A DNA stretch of 64,000 nt from Anaerotruncus rubiinfantis (GTDB taxonomy: Bacteria > Bacillota > Clostridia > Oscillospirales > Ruminococcaceae): the NCBI RefSeq assembly GCF_900078395.1, contig NZ_FKLA01000009.1, positions 570,613-634,612 of the forward strand, written 5' to 3'. The first letter of the stretch is position 1; each line of letters starts with the position of its first letter. Positions 8,986 to 16,397 of the stretch are shown here, piece after piece. Made by a program: the position numbers and the translations under genes. The notes beneath the pieces were generated by a model that did not search any database, was not told where the DNA came from, and saw nothing but the letters and a program-made list of their open reading frames with translations.

Positions 8986-9025
8986 TTTGAATGGAACAGT
9001 AGCGACGGTTTGATCGCTTGAGCGG

Positions 9026-9060
9026 AAAGCGTACCGAGCGGCCAGCCCGGTACGCTTTTT
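9026..9060 (+). terminator. Hairpin with T-run inside the eut operon, after eutM
   Basis: A perfect 10-bp stem (9026-9035 with 9049-9058, AAAGCGTACC/GGTACGCTTT) has a 13-base loop and ends in a short T-run. It lies in the longest gap of the operon, 8986-9125. It is probably a partial terminator or 3'-stabilising hairpin that lets eutM be expressed above the downstream genes. It could also be the point at which antitermination control acts. Confidence 0.65.
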
Positions 9061-9125
9061 CGAAGAGTGCAAAATGAAGCATATGCGGCGTCGGGCCGCA
9101 ATTCGAAGCTAAGGGCGTGTAAACC

Positions 9126-9902
9126 TTGAAAGTGATCACAGAAGCGCTCCTCCGGGAAGAGCTGCGCCATGAACAACCCAAGACCTATTGCGTTGAAAAA
9201 GGAAAAATACTTTCTCCGGCCGCGCGGGAATACTTGCAGCAAAGGAAAATTACCGTAGCTGAAGCAGCTTTTACGGTTGAGCGGAAGTCAAAAGAATTGA
9301 AGCTTCCGGAAAAGGCAGATACCCCATCGGCGCGCAGCGCGCAGCGTTACATCGATTACCGCACGGGCGCCGCCTATGAGAAGAAACCGGAGCATATGAC
9401 GCAGCTCCATGACAATTATCTGGTGGAAAAGTCCCATCCCAGGATTGCCTTCCGGGGGTGGATCGACAATCTGCAGGCGGAGATTATCCTGGCGCAGACG
9501 GTGGTCTGCAAGGATCATCCGAAGACGCTGGTGAAAGACCTGGATGAGCTTTTGAACGTTGTGCGGCAGATCGTTCGGTGCGAGGTGATGGAAGAGCCGA
9601 TGACGTCTTATACGCTGCTTGGCTTGGACGCCGACGGCTTGCGCGAACATTCCCATCACCCACAGAAGTATTATCGCATCAAGCAGATGCTGCTGCCAGA
9701 TTATTCCATGGGCGAAGCGTATGCGCGGTTGAATCTGATCCGAACAAAGGTGCGTCAGGCGGAGACGGTAGGCACAAAGGCCTTCTGGACCGGCAGGACA
9801 TATGAACACACAGACATTTTGGAGGCCTTGAACCGGCTTTCCAGCGCAGTGCACATCATGATGTGCAAGTATTTGGCGGGAGATTACAATGACGGAAAAT
9901 GA
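9126..9902 (+). CDS. eutT: EutT-type cob(I)alamin adenosyltransferase
   Basis: A 258-residue ATP:cob(I)alamin adenosyltransferase that makes the AdoCbl cofactor for EutBC. The N-terminus (MKVITEALLREEL, then ILSPAAREYLQQRKI) is typical of EutT in Firmicutes, and the C-terminal helical bundle with ARLNLIRTKVRQAE fits a cobalamin adenosyltransferase. The HxxxxCCxxC-type metal cluster of the enteric EutT is absent. Start is TTG 9126, with AAGGGCG upstream. The 3' end overlaps the next gene by 14 bases. Confidence 0.88.
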   Translation: MKVITEALLREELRHEQPKTYCVEKGKILSPAAREYLQQRKITVAEAAFTVERKSKELKLPEKADTPSARSAQRYIDYRTGAAYEKKPEHMTQLHDNYLVEKSHPRIAFRGWIDNLQAEIILAQTVVCKDHPKTLVKDLDELLNVVRQIVRCEVMEEPMTSYTLLGLDADGLREHSHHPQKYYRIKQMLLPDYSMGEAYARLNLIRTKVRQAETVGTKAFWTGRTYEHTDILEALNRLSSAVHIMMCKYLAGDYNDGK

Positions 9903-10515
9903 TATCAAGCGGATCGCCGATCTGGTGATTGAGGAGCTTCCCAAGCATGGCATTGTGCAGATCGAGGTTTCTGCGAGGCATGTGCACCTGAGCCAGGAAG
10001 ATTTGGAAACCCTATTTGGAAAGGGAGCAAAACTGACGGAAAAACGCCCCCTTTCCCAACCGGGGCAGTATCTGGCGGAAGAGCGGATCACCTTGGCAGG
10101 AAAAAAGTCAAAAAAAGAGAACGTTGCGGTTTTAGGTCCTGTCCGTCCCCACACACAGGTGGAATTGTCCAAGGGCGACTGCCTGGCGTTGGGCGTGGAC
10201 GCTCCCGTTCGGGAGTCCGGTGACGTGCAGGGTTCCGGCAGTATTGAATTGGTTGGCCCCCGCGGCACTGTACGGATAGATCAGGGCGCAATCATTGCCC
10301 ATAACCATATCCATTTGACGCCGGAAACCGCAAAAGCCCTGCAGCTCAAAGACAAGGCTCACGTTCAGGTAAAAGTAAACTCCGGCCGGCCGCTGGTGTT
10401 TCAGGATGTGATCATTCGCGTCAGCGGGCAGTTCGCAAACCGGATGCACATTGACTCTGACGAAGCCAATGCAGCCGACATTTCCGGGACGGCTATTGGA
10501 ACGATACTTCTATAG
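9889..10515 (+). CDS. pduL: PduL-type phosphotransacylase (EutD role)
   Basis: Converts acetyl-CoA and phosphate to acetyl phosphate and CoA, recycling CoA in the compartment. This 208-residue protein has the two PduL zinc-binding blocks: EVSARHVHLS near residue 25 and IAHNHIHLTPETAKAL near residue 142. Residues 1-20 (DIKRIADLVIEELPK) form an amphipathic helix typical of the PduL encapsulation peptide. It overlaps eutT by 14 bases, so translation is likely coupled. No Pta-type EutD is seen in the window. Confidence 0.93.
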   Translation: MTENDIKRIADLVIEELPKHGIVQIEVSARHVHLSQEDLETLFGKGAKLTEKRPLSQPGQYLAEERITLAGKKSKKENVAVLGPVRPHTQVELSKGDCLALGVDAPVRESGDVQGSGSIELVGPRGTVRIDQGAIIAHNHIHLTPETAKALQLKDKAHVQVKVNSGRPLVFQDVIIRVSGQFANRMHIDSDEANAADISGTAIGTILL

Positions 10516-10591
10516 ATTTGATCCCGGTTCGGGGGAAAAGGCGTTTGCCGCCGCGTTTGCGCCGAACGGCGGTTGATGGAGGAAGACAGTC

Positions 10592-11308
10592 ATGGATATG
10601 CAGCAACTGGTGGAAGAGATCGCAGCCCGGGTGAAAGAGCGGATGGACTGCGAATTTGTGGAACAGGCACCGCCGGCAGAGTGCGGCCATCGGACGGAAA
10701 AACAGGTTTTGGTGGCAAATCGGAAGGGCTGTGGGGCTTGCGGCGCTTGCTGTAGGACTAAAGGGGCCATGTGGGGTTCCCGGATCGTTTGTATGCAAAG
10801 CGGCTTTGAAAAACTGCCCGACGCGGATACGAAAGCGATCGTGGCGCTTCACCTGACAGAACTGGACTTGCTGAAAATCGCCGCGGGAGTGGCAAGCGAC
10901 GCCTATACGGAGATATTGGTAAGCGGGTTGCTGCAGGGGATTCCGATATTTGTACCGTTGGAATATGCGGAGTTTTCTTCCTGCGCATCGGCATCGGCCA
11001 AGCGATACCGGGCGATGCTTGAGGAGAAACGAAGCTTTTTGGAAGCGTGTGGAGTCCGTTTTCTCCCAGAGGAAGAAGTCCTTGCTTGTCTGAATGCAGA
11101 TGGGAAGAAGGAAGAGGGACAACCTGCGGATCCTTCCGGGGACAGAACCGGTAAAAATAAAAGGAAACGGTTGCTGACAGAATGCAGGATCAAAGAGGCG
11201 GAGCAGCACGGGCAGATCCAAATCGTCATCGGCCGGAACACGATCGTTACAGATCTGGCAAAAGAGTACGCGTATAAACACGGTATGGAGCTGGTATACA
11301 GGCAATGA
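10592..11308 (+). CDS. eut-associated flavoprotein-like protein with Cys cluster
   Basis: A 238-residue member of the conserved 'ethanolamine utilization protein' group (eut_hyp). The central block LTELDLLKIAAGVASDAYTE followed by LVSGLLQGIPIFVPLE resembles HFCD-type flavoproteins. The last 45 residues (RLLTECRIKEAE, then NTIVTDLAKEYA) match the usual C-terminus. The glycine-rich N-terminal half of such flavoproteins is mostly replaced by a CxxCxxCC cluster (Cys47, 50, 53, 54), suggestive of metal or Fe-S binding. The first 18 residues (MQQLVEEIAARVKERM) look like an encapsulation helix, so it is probably lumen cargo. The reaction is unknown. Confidence 0.7.
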   Translation: MDMQQLVEEIAARVKERMDCEFVEQAPPAECGHRTEKQVLVANRKGCGACGACCRTKGAMWGSRIVCMQSGFEKLPDADTKAIVALHLTELDLLKIAAGVASDAYTEILVSGLLQGIPIFVPLEYAEFSSCASASAKRYRAMLEEKRSFLEACGVRFLPEEEVLACLNADGKKEEGQPADPSGDRTGKNKRKRLLTECRIKEAEQHGQIQIVIGRNTIVTDLAKEYAYKHGMELVYRQ

Positions 11309-11330
11309 GTCCGCGAAAGGGTTGAGCACT

Positions 11331-11633
11331 GTGAAAATCGCAAGAGTGATCGGAAGTATTTGGGCCACCAGGAAAGATGATAAACTGACAGGCTATAAGC
11401 TGCTGATCTTGGAACCGGTGGATATCCGGCGGCAGGAAAAGCAGCAGGAGCCCTTTGTGGCGGCGGATACAATCGGAGCGGGTGTGGGGGAAACGGTGCT
11501 TTGGGTTGGCGGCAGCTCCGCCCGGAGCGCGGCCGCAGACATGAGCGTACCGGTGGACGCCACGGTCGTTGCCATTGTGGACGATATGGAAGTCAGTGAC
11601 AAGCAGGAGCAGGTGACAAAGAGATGGATTTGA
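11331..11633 (+). CDS. eutN: Microcompartment vertex protein EutN
   Basis: A 100-residue EutN/CcmL pentamer protein that caps shell vertices. MKIARVIGSIWATRKDD at the start, and the middle GAGVGETVLWVGGSSAR, are diagnostic. GTG 11331 is chosen because GAAAGGG lies about nine bases upstream; TTG 11322 would touch that site. The 3' end overlaps pduS by 10 bases. Confidence 0.93.
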   Translation: MKIARVIGSIWATRKDDKLTGYKLLILEPVDIRRQEKQQEPFVAADTIGAGVGETVLWVGGSSARSAAADMSVPVDATVVAIVDDMEVSDKQEQVTKRWI

Positions 11634-12976
11634 TAGAGCAGACCAAAGCGGCGGGCGTTGTTGGCGCGGGCGGGGCTGGGTTTCCCACACATATCAAGCT
11701 GGCCGCCTGCGCAGAGTGGTTTATCGTCAACGCGGCGGAATGTGAGCCGTTGATCGAGACGGATAAATTCCTCTGCCGTACATATCCGCATGAGATCGTC
11801 GAAACGGCTGAAACGGTGGGAAAAGCGCTGGGAGCCAGTCATGTGGTTATCGCACTGAAAGAGAAATACAAAGAGGAGATTTCCGCGCTGCAAAACGCGA
11901 TCAACAACCGGCAATCGGCTGTGCGTCTCCACAGTATGCGGCCCTATTTTCCTGCGGGTGATGAATTCGTTCTGGTGGAGGAAGTCACCAAACGCGTTGT
12001 CCCGGAGGGAGGGCTGCCGCTGCAGGTCGGGGCCGTGGTCGATAACGTAGGAACGATCATGAGCATTTTTCATGCATTGAAGGGGCAGCCGGTCACGGAC
12101 AAATATCTCTCAGTCGTGGGCGCGGTGGAAAAACCAGTTATATTGCATGTCCCTGTCGGTACGTCAGTGCTGGAGTGTATCCAGGCAGCCAAACCGTCTG
12201 TTTCATCGTATAGCGTCATTTTAGGCGGCCCGATGATGGGTAAAGCGCTGCGATCTGAAGAGACCGTCGAAAAAGCGGTGGTGACCAAGACCACCGGCAA
12301 TATCATCGTGCTGCCGGCGGATCATGAACTGATGAAAAAAGCCGACCTGCCTATCGAACGAATCCGAACAAGGGCGAAAAGCACCTGTATGCAGTGCCGT
12401 GCCTGTACGGACCTATGCCCCCGCAATCTGCTGGGACATCGAATCCGTCCACATTTCCTGATGCGGAATTTTGCGAAGGAAGGCCTGATGGAAACGGACG
12501 AGGCCTATTTGAAGGCCTTTGGAGAAGCAGTGAACTGTTCGTCCTGCGGTGCCTGTGAAATGTTTTCCTGCCCCATGGGTCTTTCTCCGAGACAGGTAAA
12601 CGCCTATCTGAAGCAACAGCTCCGGGAAAAACAGCTAAGGCCGGAACGCGGCAGTGCTCCGGCAGCAAAGACGGAAAAAGACTCCAGACGGATTCCCACA
12701 AACCGTCTGGTTGCCAGACTGGGGCTGTCAAAATATGACCTTCATATAAACCCAGAATGCCGTGCTATCGCTCCACAGAGTGTGTACATCCCCTTTTTGC
12801 AGCATATCGGAAAATCCGCGGTGCCTGTAAAACAGCGGGGAGACGTGGTGACAAAGGGTGAACTGCTGGCGATGGCGACGGATGGCGGGCCCTCAGCCAA
12901 TATCCATTGCAGCATTTCTGGCGTGATCCATGAAATCAATGAAAATGGGGCCTTGATCCGGGGCAGGGAGGAGTGA
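11624..12976 (+). CDS. pduS: PduS-type cobalamin reductase (RnfC-like flavo/Fe-S protein)
   Basis: Reduces cobalamin, and possibly shuttles electrons across the shell with PduT. The 450-residue RnfC-like protein has the N-terminal flavin/NADH loop VVGAGGAGFPTHIK, then AAECEPLIETD. Two [4Fe-4S] motifs lie near residues 249-260 (CMQCRACTDLCP) and 303-315 (CSSCGACEMFSCP). The C-terminus carries a barrel-sandwich-like GDVVTKGELLAMA region. It is followed after 4 bases by pduT, its known partner. Confidence 0.93.
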   Translation: MDLIEQTKAAGVVGAGGAGFPTHIKLAACAEWFIVNAAECEPLIETDKFLCRTYPHEIVETAETVGKALGASHVVIALKEKYKEEISALQNAINNRQSAVRLHSMRPYFPAGDEFVLVEEVTKRVVPEGGLPLQVGAVVDNVGTIMSIFHALKGQPVTDKYLSVVGAVEKPVILHVPVGTSVLECIQAAKPSVSSYSVILGGPMMGKALRSEETVEKAVVTKTTGNIIVLPADHELMKKADLPIERIRTRAKSTCMQCRACTDLCPRNLLGHRIRPHFLMRNFAKEGLMETDEAYLKAFGEAVNCSSCGACEMFSCPMGLSPRQVNAYLKQQLREKQLRPERGSAPAAKTEKDSRRIPTNRLVARLGLSKYDLHINPECRAIAPQSVYIPFLQHIGKSAVPVKQRGDVVTKGELLAMATDGGPSANIHCSISGVIHEINENGALIRGREE

Positions 12977-12980
12977 GCAT

Positions 12981-13520
12981 ATGGGAAAAGCAATTGGAAT
13001 GATCGAGACAAACAGCATTGCCAGAGGGATCGAAGCCTGTGATTTTATGATAAAGGCCGCTCGCGTGGAACTTCTTCGGTCCACCACCGTTTGTCCCGGA
13101 AAATATATCGTATTGGTCGGCGGTGAGACTTCAGAGGTGTCCGCCGCAATGGAGATCGGCAAAGAGATCAGCGGCGGGTATCTGGTGGACAGCCTCTTGA
13201 TTCCCAATGTACACGAACAGGTTCTGACTGCGGTACATGGAGCAGTGGATGTGGATCCGCGGGGGGCGGTGGGCGTCATTGAGTTCTATTCCCTTGCCTC
13301 GGCAATCCAGGCGGCGGATATTGCCGTCAAAGCGGCGGAGATCACACTGATTGAAGTCCGCGTCGGCTATGCGGTGGGCGGTAAGGGCTTTGTGACGCTG
13401 TGCGGCGATGTGTCCGCGGTAAACGCGGCGGTAGAAGCTGCGGCGGCAGAGACGGAATTGTTGGTGGATACTTGTGTGATTCCCCGTCCGGATTCTGCGC
13501 TTTTGACGCAACTGCTCTAG
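12981..13520 (+). CDS. pduT: PduT-like tandem BMC shell protein with Fe-S site cysteine
   Basis: A 179-residue protein with two BMC domains (MGKAIGMIETNSIARGIEA, and VGVIEFYSLASAIQAADIA). PduT trimers hold one [4Fe-4S] cluster at the pore through Cys38 of each subunit. Here Cys38 is present in TVCPGK, so the electron-conduit function with PduS is probably intact. GGGAGGAGTG precedes the ATG. Confidence 0.93.
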   Translation: MGKAIGMIETNSIARGIEACDFMIKAARVELLRSTTVCPGKYIVLVGGETSEVSAAMEIGKEISGGYLVDSLLIPNVHEQVLTAVHGAVDVDPRGAVGVIEFYSLASAIQAADIAVKAAEITLIEVRVGYAVGGKGFVTLCGDVSAVNAAVEAAAAETELLVDTCVIPRPDSALLTQLL

Positions 13521-13544
13521 TGATATGTGGGAGCGTTTTGAGAA

Positions 13545-14180
13545 ATGATGATTAAAAAAGAAAAGCATGCTTCTTGGGCGAAGTATCGAGAAGAAGCTTT
13601 GATGATTCTGGTCGGCTGTTCGCTATACGCTTTGTCAATGGCTGTGATCGATCAGGCGTCTATCATCCCAGGCAACTTGATGGGGATTGCTGTTGTTTGC
13701 AACACATTATTCGATTGGCCGACAGGTCTGGTGAATCTCATCCTCAGCATTCCGACCATAGTTATAGGAACGTTGGTGATTGGGAAGAAGATGCTGGCCT
13801 ATACAGTCGTCGCCATCCTAGGAACGTCCGCGCTGATCGATTGGTGGGTTCCAATCCTTTCATATAGCTCTGCCGGTGGTTCGCTGCTTCCGACTATAAT
13901 GGGGGCTTTGATGATGGGGGTAGGCTGCGGGATGATGTTCTATGCCGGAGCAACCACGGGAGGGACTACGATCTTAGGGAGACTGCTACTACTGCGGTTT
14001 CCCAAAATGAAACTTGGGAATCTGCTGATTATGATGGATGGCGTGATTATTGCAGCAGGGACAATTGTGATGCGGGATATGGTTGGTTTTATATATTCCA
14101 TTCTTTTTGAAGTGGTATTGTGTAAAACCGTCGATGCTGTTATATATGGGTTTCGAAAATGTTTTTCAACGCGCTGGTAA
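13545..14180 (+). CDS. YitT-family integral membrane protein
   Basis: A 211-residue polytopic membrane protein with about six hydrophobic segments. The GGTTILGRLLLLRF segment, followed by GNLLIMMDGVIIA, matches the YitT/DUF161 family. The C-terminal DUF2179 domain usually present in YitT proteins is missing. It lies between shell-protein genes in the eut transcriptional unit, so a transport role for ethanolamine, acetate or another metabolite is possible, but the substrate is not readable from sequence. No EutH permease is seen in the window. ATG 13548 is an alternative start. Confidence 0.65.
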   Translation: MMIKKEKHASWAKYREEALMILVGCSLYALSMAVIDQASIIPGNLMGIAVVCNTLFDWPTGLVNLILSIPTIVIGTLVIGKKMLAYTVVAILGTSALIDWWVPILSYSSAGGSLLPTIMGALMMGVGCGMMFYAGATTGGTTILGRLLLLRFPKMKLGNLLIMMDGVIIAAGTIVMRDMVGFIYSILFEVVLCKTVDAVIYGFRKCFSTRW

Positions 14181-14203
14181 ATTTATAAGGCGGGAGAATA
14201 GAA

Positions 14204-14506
14204 ATGAAGTATGCCCTAATACAAAGGCCGTCGCCAGCAACAATCAGTATGCTGAAAAGAAAAACTGCAGATGCAGGTATTAAGGCAGAATTGGGCGGTC
14301 GTATGGTAGAAGCGGTCGGACTTTGCCAGGGATCGGTTTTGGAAGTATTGGTTGCCAGCGACGTAGCAGAGAAGGCAGCCGGAGTCACAGCGGGAGAAGT
14401 AAATGGAAATTGCCCGCAGCATATTACCTGTCTGGCAATTTTAGGAGATACCGAAGCCGTTCATGCTGCCATGGAAGCGGTGAAGGCAGCGACGGCGACA
14501 ATCTGA
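14204..14506 (+). CDS. Divergent small BMC-domain protein
   Basis: A 100-residue protein with a BMC-like core: VEAVGLCQGSVLEVLVASDV aligns with the ALGIFTITPSEGAIIAADVA region of EutS. AILGDTEAVHAAMEAV matches the usual GDVxAVxAAxxA strand-helix. The N-terminal YALIQRPSPATISML segment sits where permuted BMC proteins (EutS/PduU) carry their barrel strand. It is therefore probably a minor permuted shell protein rather than EutM-like. GGGAG precedes the ATG. Specific role unknown. Confidence 0.6.
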   Translation: MKYALIQRPSPATISMLKRKTADAGIKAELGGRMVEAVGLCQGSVLEVLVASDVAEKAAGVTAGEVNGNCPQHITCLAILGDTEAVHAAMEAVKAATATI

Positions 14507-14598
14507 TGAGAGATATCATAGAGAAAATAACGCTCTTGATCGACCTGAATATAACAGCATTACAAGGGCCTATAAATCCCGGCCCCTCTCATAAATAA
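14506..14598 (+). CDS. Possible 30-residue peptide at the end of the eut operon
   Basis: An ATG overlaps the stop of the preceding BMC gene (TGATG), giving a 30-codon frame ending at TAA 14596-14598, just before the operon terminator. Its first half (MRDIIEKITLLIDL) is an amphipathic helix similar in style to encapsulation peptides; the rest is Pro/Gly-rich. Translational coupling is plausible, but there is no homology I recognise and no separate ribosome site. Confidence 0.3.
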   Translation: MRDIIEKITLLIDLNITALQGPINPGPSHK

Positions 14599-14617
14599 AG
14601 AGCGACTGGAACAATGT

Positions 14618-14653
14618 GGTGACGCTATGCATATGCAAAGCGTCACCTTTTTT
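14618..14653 (+). terminator. Rho-independent terminator of the eut operon
   Basis: Perfect 9-bp stem GGTGACGCT/AGCGTCACC (14618-14626 with 14639-14647), 12-base loop, then TTTTTT. It marks the right end of the eut operon. Confidence 0.9.
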
Positions 14654-14679
14654 ATTTAAACACAGAAAGGGATGCAGCA

Positions 14680-15345
14680 ATGAATATTACCGATGTCAAA
14701 ATTAGAAAGATCGAAAAAGAAGGACGGCTTAGAGCAGTGGTATCCATAACAGTCGATTCTGATCTGGTGCTTCATGACCTCAAGGTTGTCCAGGGTTCTG
14801 ATAAGCTATTTGTTGCTATGCCGTCCAGACGCGAACGAAATGGTCAATGGCACGATATCTGTCACCCCATTACTGGTGCTGCCAGAGCGCAAATTGAAGA
14901 TGTGGTTCTCGCCTCCTATCAGACCCTCATGCATGCCCAGGAAGAAAAAAATCCCATCTTCCGCGTGTGCTTTACCGCCCAAAAGTCCTACGGCGGCAAA
15001 TTGCAGCCCAAAATGGGCGCAGGCAATCTGCCCATCTGCCTTGAAATTGATCTTCCAGCAGCAGATAGCCTGCTTCAGGAAGTGAAGAAATTCCATGATA
15101 AACACCACACCAGCTATCGATCTATCCGTGCTTTCCGGTATCCTTTCAAAATCGGAGATATGATCGCAAACGACATCGAATCACTGAACGAATCCGCAAA
15201 GCTGATCAGCAAAATGGATGAAGAAACAATCAGCATCCTTCAATCCCGACTCAATGCAAAGGCGCCTGTATGTGAATATGAACTGGAAGAGTGGTGTAAG
15301 GAATTGCAGCAGCTTTGCAGGGAAAAGGGACCGGCGCCTCTTTGA
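14680..15345 (+). CDS. SpoVG-family protein with long C-terminal extension
   Basis: Residues 1-90 are SpoVG-like (MNITDVKIRKIEKEGRLRAV, then LFVAMPSRRERNGQWHDI and HPITGAAR). Chromosomal SpoVG is about 90 residues; this one has 221, the extra 130 forming an unrecognised mixed domain with a helical tail. SpoVG proteins bind RNA or DNA and act as regulators; mobile elements of Clostridia often carry such homologues. GAAAGGGATG precedes the ATG. It is the first gene of the element as read here. Confidence 0.75.
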   Translation: MNITDVKIRKIEKEGRLRAVVSITVDSDLVLHDLKVVQGSDKLFVAMPSRRERNGQWHDICHPITGAARAQIEDVVLASYQTLMHAQEEKNPIFRVCFTAQKSYGGKLQPKMGAGNLPICLEIDLPAADSLLQEVKKFHDKHHTSYRSIRAFRYPFKIGDMIANDIESLNESAKLISKMDEETISILQSRLNAKAPVCEYELEEWCKELQQLCREKGPAPL

Positions 15346-15417
15346 CAAATTGTGAAAGGACATCGACAGACATCCAATTCGCAGTGCTAGCTGGCTTGTC
15401 TGCCGTCAAAAAATACC

Positions 15418-15627
15418 ATGCAGAAAAAAGGCGTTAAACATGGAATCATTCGCTCCTCGGTTAAACCCATTAACAATCCCGTTCCGCAGCCTGTTGCTTG
15501 TGATCGATATACCAAATGTGCGGGATGCCCTCATCCGCAGCATGGGATGATCTGCTGGGACGAAAACGGAAAATGCCTCCGGTTGGAAATGCATAGTATC
15601 TATGGACGAAAAAAGGAGCTGCAATGA
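15418..15627 (+). CDS. Small Cys-rich protein of unknown function
   Basis: A 69-residue frame with four to five cysteines (CDRYTKCAGCPHPQHGMICW then CLRLEM), compatible with a small zinc site. No good ribosome site is visible upstream. Its stop TGA (15625-15627) is immediately followed by the TTG start of the next gene, whose Shine-Dalgarno site lies inside it; this supports a real, coupled gene. No family recognised. Confidence 0.4.
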   Translation: MQKKGVKHGIIRSSVKPINNPVPQPVACDRYTKCAGCPHPQHGMICWDENGKCLRLEMHSIYGRKKELQ

Positions 15628-16128
15628 TTGGGTATCAAAGCCCATAAAAAGCAATTTGAGCGAATATTCACTTTGCGTCCCGCTCTTCCCGAGGAGTCGG
15701 GGCTTTTTTACGCCCTGCCGCCCGAGCAGGATGAGGCGCTGGGCGCCATCGGACACGTCCGTATTGATTTCGGCCACAGAGGGGATGAGTTCTGGCACAC
15801 CTGGTGGCCGAGAGGTTCGGAGGCGCTAAACTCTTCCGAATTCAAGACGGAGCTCACCGAGGTGGTGGACGATCTGCGCAAACATGTCCTGAAAAGCCTT
15901 TCGGACATGGATCGCTACTGTAAGGAACACGGCGGGGAGATCAGCGGCGGCTGGGCGCAGAACTATGGTTATATTTTAGAAACCGGCAACTATCAATATT
16001 GCCTGCGGTGCAACCCTGTGTCCGGAGATTACCAAGCATATCTCGTCTGTTTCGACCTGCGGGTACAGGAAAAGAAGCAGAATCAAAGTGAATTGCCCGA
16101 TCAGGAAGTGCAGATGGGAGGTCTATAA
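15628..16128 (+). CDS. Conserved-looking hypothetical protein of the element
   Basis: A 166-residue soluble protein, start TTG 15628 with AAAAAGGAG ten bases upstream, directly after the stop of the preceding small gene. It has an aromatic-rich centre (DEFWHTWWPRGSE) and a two-Cys segment (YQYCLRCNPVSGDYQAY), ending in a charged tail. I do not recognise a named domain. Its position before a small helical protein and a DNA methyltransferase suggests an accessory role in the element. Confidence 0.55.
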   Translation: MGIKAHKKQFERIFTLRPALPEESGLFYALPPEQDEALGAIGHVRIDFGHRGDEFWHTWWPRGSEALNSSEFKTELTEVVDDLRKHVLKSLSDMDRYCKEHGGEISGGWAQNYGYILETGNYQYCLRCNPVSGDYQAYLVCFDLRVQEKKQNQSELPDQEVQMGGL

Positions 16129-16129
16129 T

Positions 16130-16360
16130 ATGCTGAAATGGAAAAGCCCATGGGAGTCAATCCCGGCACACGAATATCCAATCACTTTGGAGCGACTCGG
16201 AAAGTTTCTTGCCACTCACTACAAGCCTTACGTGAAAGCGATCCATATCTGTCTCGCCAGGTTGAGAAAACACGCCGCAAATTTAGCCGTTCAGCAACGA
16301 GATAAAGACGTGGCGGAACTGCGTGAGCTTATCATGCAGGAGGCGACAAAATTCATTTAA
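16130..16360 (+). CDS. Small basic helical protein
   Basis: A 76-residue protein starting at ATG 16130, seven bases after GGGAGGT. The sequence is helical and basic (KAIHICLARLRKHAANLAV). It follows the preceding gene by one base. No domain recognised; possibly nucleic-acid binding, by composition only. Confidence 0.5.
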   Translation: MLKWKSPWESIPAHEYPITLERLGKFLATHYKPYVKAIHICLARLRKHAANLAVQQRDKDVAELRELIMQEATKFI

Positions 16361-16397
16361 AATATCTCTCTGCTGATGTCCAGAAGGAGGTTTCAAT

